From NCBI GenBank assembly GCA_949987705.1, contig OX465284.1:70355470-70419469 (forward strand): 64,000 nt of DNA. Reading direction: 5' to 3'. The stretch's first letter is position 1. Each line of letters opens with the position of its first letter. Under the pieces are notes generated by a model. That model was given only the letters and a program-made list of their open reading frames with translations. It was not told the origin of the DNA and searched no databases. A program made the translations under genes and the position numbers. Below, in pieces: positions 33,301-39,300 of this stretch. This DNA comes from Thereva unica. Taxonomy: Eukaryota > Arthropoda > Insecta > Diptera > Therevidae.

Positions 33301-36300
33301 TCCCATGAGATTCACAAAAAGTCTCCCAAGAACGACAAAAACCAGCGCATTTTCTGTGCACATTCTTAGCTCCCGTCACAAGGAGCTATTTAAGTCCTTC
33401 ATTTGGTATGTACATAAGCCGTGCTGCTGCTCATAACAACATTTAAATTCCAAATTGTGTTGCTTCTACTCCAAATTTATGCAACAGAGCCACCAGACAT
33501 TCGAATTGATTCGATCCCATTGTAGTACACAACACGAAGTATGTGGAACGTGTCACCATGCATTTGTCGCATATACAACGTAACCGTAACCTTCTGTCTC
33601 GGGGCAGAGTCCCCCCTTGGGAGCCACATATATTCATTAAATCTCAAGGCTTCAAGCGCTCCACCTACACACATACCGTACGCCACATCGCCAGGACTCC
33701 GGTGAAGGTCCCACTCTCACCAGGAGTAGACGAATATGTCAACAAACTGCACTTGAATGAAATCGAGACACCTTTGGGAACGGAGGGATGCGTCTCCTCC
33801 GGTCGCCGTTGTTGAACGTGTCATAAGATACGAATTTTTGGAGTTTGCAGCTTTGTTCAACATCGAAAAAAAGAGGGGGGATTCCGGCTGGTGAGTATTT
33901 TTAGCATTGCCTCAATTACCCTGACGTACCCTCTAAGTACACGCGCGGTACCAGGCCGCCATAACATAAAAACAAACCCTGTCTGGAAAAAAACGTAAGG
34001 ATCAGCTGTCTGGATGGAGGAGAGGACGTGGCTGCAGAAGCTCGTTTTTATACGATTTACATTCAGTTTCGGGATGGATGCTTCCCAACTGATGTAGCAG
34101 TCATAACACTGTGTATACTCACTGTTTGCCAAGGGAAGCTTGGGTGGATGCTTTTGAAGAGAGTGTGTGCACGCGAGGATAGAGCGAGCCTTCTGGCATG
34201 GACCTTTATGAGAATGTTAATGGCACTTAATAGGCGGAGTGTTTTCATGGTTCGATTCTTACCATCTATCCCCAAATGGCCAAAGGGTAAAGTTGCGTCA
34301 TTAAAATTCCAGTTTTTGGATCGCGATTTCGGATTGTAGTGCATTTTGCGGGAAATTCATTTCCATTTAAAACGCGACCGCAGCTTGCGGGATGATAGGC
34401 TAGTGTGGTTCCTGCGGAAAGGATAATCCAGTATTGATGGACAATGATTTTTTAAATGCTTGTATTTAACGATTCCACGGCCTTCTATTCATGGCGAATG
34501 TTCAAAGGAAATTGGTTTATAAATAATATTCAAAAGCATGATTTCAAAAATTGTGGTGAAATTTTTCAGAGGCTTGTCAAGAGTTCCTGCATGAAGGGCA
34601 TAAATCTGAATTGTTTTGATGCTTAAATATGTACCCTTAAGGTACGGGAGAAGTGCGCAGGAAAAATAATTGCACGTGCCTTGTTAAACCTTTTTAGACG
34701 ACTAACAAGCTATTCAAAAAGCGAATGCTGCATGGTATTGGAGCTGTTTACGTAGGCGAAATTTTATTCATGTCTATTGAATGGAATGGCTGCATAAGCT
34801 CGTTCGCGATTTGTAAACAAAATACAAATCATTAAACTGTGCTATTAGCCCAGCCATTAGTGCGAAAAAAAGACAGATTTTGTTGAAAAATTGTACAGCA
34901 AACTACTTACACCACTACTTCAGAGGTATCCCATAGATTACTAAAACCCAAAAACCAGCCAAATTTTAGTCATGTGGAATTGTTTAAACAATAATTAACA
35001 ACAAAAAAGGGTGTTTTTGTTTTGCGTATACAATAAAAAGTACTGGATGAATCACGTTACCCTCAACAGGAGATTTGTAGAGAATTTAAAACCCCACATG
35101 TTTTTTTCTAGACCCCGACACCTTGCGGCGCGAGAACGAGAATCTAGTCAAACAGGCCCTTGACTGGAATCTGCAAGGAACGCGTCGGATTGGAAAACCT
35201 AAAACAACGTAGACGAGAACCTTATTAGCAGAGGCCACAACCACAGGGAAATGCTGAAAGGGGCCGCGGCACAAAGCGGACCCCACTGTTCTCTCCGCAC
35301 AGGTCCCTCCAGGGGTTAAGGACCATACGAAGAAGAAATGAACGGCAGATTAGGATAATTTTGAAATGAGAGAAATTAGGCTGTCGGAGATTAGAAAGCC
35401 AAGTTCTTTACACCCTAGCATTGAGTTACGATGAGGCGCTGGATCAGCCAACAACTAGTATACGCTGTTAAAGCGTATTGTCATAACGAGAATACACTAA
35501 CATACATAAGTTAACACCACGTTTCCTACAAAAAGTCATGATCTCACATTTACTAATATTAAGGACCGGGTTGTTGTTGGAACATCAGGAATAGAAGGTC
35601 TGCTTGCAGAAGTTTGCAATCATCTATACTCCTTATGTGGCGATACAGTTTGATGTAGGCAGCAGGGTAACAATGTCATTAATTGATAAAATAAAAAAGA
35701 GAGGGCCAAGATGACTGCCTTGAGGGAGACCAGAGGACACTTCGATGTTTATAGATTTGACTCCGCGGAATGGAACCTGGTAGGTTCTGTCGGCGAAGTA
35801 CGACTGGAACAATACTACAAGAACATGCGGAAAGCCTAATTGTTTTAGTTCAAGAACAATGAGAGCTTTTCAAAAGGATTACTCGAACTGAGTATGAAGA
35901 GAGCTCCAACAAATTAGTAGTAGTGCAACGAGCTGCAGCAAATCCATGTTGGTTTGTTGAGATAAGTCTCTTGCAGATAGGGGCGAAAGCAAAATAAATA
36001 ATAGATTCGAAGAGTTTTGGTATAGACGATAACTTCGCAATTGGTCTATATTCCTGACTTTTTTTTTAATTTTTTTTAATTCTAAGGAAAATTACTTTTT
36101 TGTAGCCCACTGTGGCAAAATCATTTCTATTCAAACAAATATTTTTTGATGCCACTATGGCCCATTGTTTATAAATCAAAAATCAAATCAAATTACCGTT
36201 GTGGAAGAAATGTTAACTTCGGTAGAACTGAAATTAAAAATATTTTGTCTCTTCCAACAAGAACTCAGAAGTCGGAATTCAGGGGTCAATCTGCAATTCT

Positions 36301-39300
36301 TAAATTGCCTTCAGATACCTATTCAGGATTTCCTCATAACTAAGTTACACCTTGGATCTATCGTAGCAGGGAAATATTTTGAGTATTTAGCTAACTTTCT
36401 TCAACAACATCAGACTACTTTTATTTAAATTATCTAAAAACTTACGCAACTCACACCTTGAAGATAAGAACAGAAAAATATTTTAAGTTTCTTAAAAATA
36501 CAAAAAAAAACAATAAGCAAATTAATTCTAATAACATATAAATATAAATAACACATTTTAAAAACGCATTACTTATTTAATAATTCTCATTAATTTTAAT
36601 TAATTAATGACTTGTATCACTCAAAGTTTGAAATCAAATAAAAATATTTCACTCATTTCATTATATTCCTACAGGGGCACAAAATTTAAAATTGCACCAT
36701 AATAACTCGCATAACATAAAAAATCGTTAGGATTCTCGCGACAAGATATTTTGCTCTCATTTCGTTCATTTACCTGTTTTACGAAACTTGGAACAAAATT
36801 TAAAAGTGCTCCAACAGCGCCCTGCAGTTTATATCAATCACAGTAAACAACAAAACGCAACACAGAGGCATCGGAACAATTTTTTTCTTTGTGTGAGTTG
36901 ACATGATGCATTTTACATTTTACAAAATTTTCAAAAAGTGCTCCAGCGTCGTGAAAATGAAATTATTTTGTGTTTTGTCTCGCTCATTCTACTGCTCAAT
37001 TCTGTATTTACTTCTCATGTTAAAATTTGAGAGCCACAGTTGAATGAGAGATTTTCTCTCACTTGGTGGATTTTTCTTCTGAAATTTTTACTTTTGCCTC
37101 TTTTGTTTCACTTTTTGAGCAGAAATTATATGAAAATCTCGAAGCAAAAATCTCGTGTAACTTTCTGAACGAAGGGAGTAAATTTTCGCCGCATTTTATC
37201 GCGTGAGATAGTACTGAGACAGAAATTGTGTAACTTCTTGAAAATTTGTGTAAGTTCATGTAATTTCATTTTTTCCAATTATTTATTTTTTTTAAATCTT
37301 CTGAACTAGTTAACTAACTTAGCGCATTGAACATGCTATTTTTTCGGTAATCGTATAGAAATGACGTACATTTAATATCGAAAATCAAAAATTGCAAAGA
37401 AATAATAATTGGTCAAAATATGCCATTTTCTGTTGACAATTAATCGCACTGTAATTAAAGTTATACATATCTAAAATCGTGAAGAAAAGTGTTGCTAACT
37501 AGAAAAGTATCACTTTTCTTTACGATTTTTGATTAAACAATGTATACGTCATTTCTATACGATTCCCGAAAAAAATAATTATAAGACACGAATCAATAAA
37601 AATTTACTTAGAAGGCGTTAAAAACGAGGAAAATGAGCTTGAGGTTTGACGGAAAAGCGAAGCCTTACAGTGTTTCAAGGAATACTTGTGGAAAATCTAA
37701 TAGGAAAAAAAACTTAAGTGTCGTCAATCTGATAATGGGACTGAATACTATTCAAAAGAGATTGAAAATTGTTTGAAGGCCCTTATACTCCCCAACAAAA
37801 TGGTATCGCGGAGAGAACCTTAATAGAAACTGCCAGGAATCTGATGTTAGAAAGCAACTTTCTTACAGCCTTCCGGGCGGAAGCTGTAAATACAGCCAAT
37901 CAATTATGAAACAGATGTGCTACAAGATCACTGAATGGCAGAATACCGTATGAGATTAGAACATGAAAGAAAATGGATATAAGATATTTTCAAATTTTTG
38001 GTCGTAAAGTTTTGTTTTAGATAAATCTCCAACAAAGCGAAAGTTTGATACCCGATCAAAGGAAGGTATATTCCTGGGATAATCAACAGAATCAAAGGTC
38101 TATAGAATCTGGAACATAATATGTAGAAAGGAAAGTTATGGTCAGCCGAAATGTAAGGTTCACAAACGATTATCATATCGAAGGAAAGTATGAAGAAATT
38201 GAAATTTCCCCAAATACAAATAAGGGGTCGTCTATTAATTACGTGAGGCGTTTAGGGGGAGGGGGTCGAGCCGAATCTCACCCAATCTCACGTGGGGAGA
38301 GGGGGGGGTGTCGGCAAATATCACGTAATTATTATTTTTAAGGAACCGCGTAAAATTGCGAGAAAATTGGGTTAAATTAAGTAAAACTTGTTTCTCCACT
38401 AAAGACCCCAGGCCACCGGCAGGCGATAGCCTGTCAGTGTCAGGCCAGATCGGTCGGCGCGACTAAGCTTGACTCAGTCTAACTGAGGGATGATACTTCA
38501 GGTATCCTCTTGACAGGCCGTGGCATGCAGGTGAAGTCATGATTCTCTACAGACATACAGGCGAAAACGACTGCTTAGCATAGCACGTTATTAATTCAAG
38601 TGCAAAAATATTCATGGCCTCAACGAAAGCTTCAAGGCAGCTGCAGACTCACGTCGTGAGCAACCACGAACAAGCGCGAACGCGAGTTCCGAGTGGATCC
38701 GGCGGGAATTCTTGCCATCAATTCACGGCTCGAGAGTGAATAGATGTTCAGATCTTCAGGCCCGAACTGACGATAAATGCAAGTTTTGCCAGCTTTATTG
38801 AACTGCAGGCCCCATACAGTTGGCGGTCGGTGAATGTATGGTGATACCTCAAGGCGAAAACTTTTAGGCCACGGCCTGCCGGCGACCTGTGTGTAAATTG
38901 GGGCATTAAGATATGGGTAATGAAATGCATGTTAAGTGAGTACTAACGTTTTGGTAATTGTGTGGTGTGTGCCCACTACAAGCGGAAAAGCGAGTAGAAT
39001 AGAGGAGGGCAAGGAGTCCAAATTATCAGTAATCTCAAAGAAAACCTTGCTACACCCCCCCCCCCCATAGATTTCACTACGGTTACGTCACGGATTTTAT
39101 AAGCGAGGGCCTTTCCTGCAGTTCTATATTCTATATTCCAAGGAAAGGCCCGCCTTGCTGTGGTTACAACCGTAAATGCGGATTTGTAGTGTAAATACTT
39201 GAGATTTTTTAAATTTGGGGGGGTCGGGTCAAATCTCACGAAATTGCACTCAGGGGAAGGGGCCGAAAAATCGCAAAAATCACACCACGTAATTTATGGA

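Noticed and set aside
33443..34344. Cluster of ORFs in the large intron
   Set aside because: Both strands open, no ATG-plus-motif combination, no phase-2 splice sites that would fit the PH gene.
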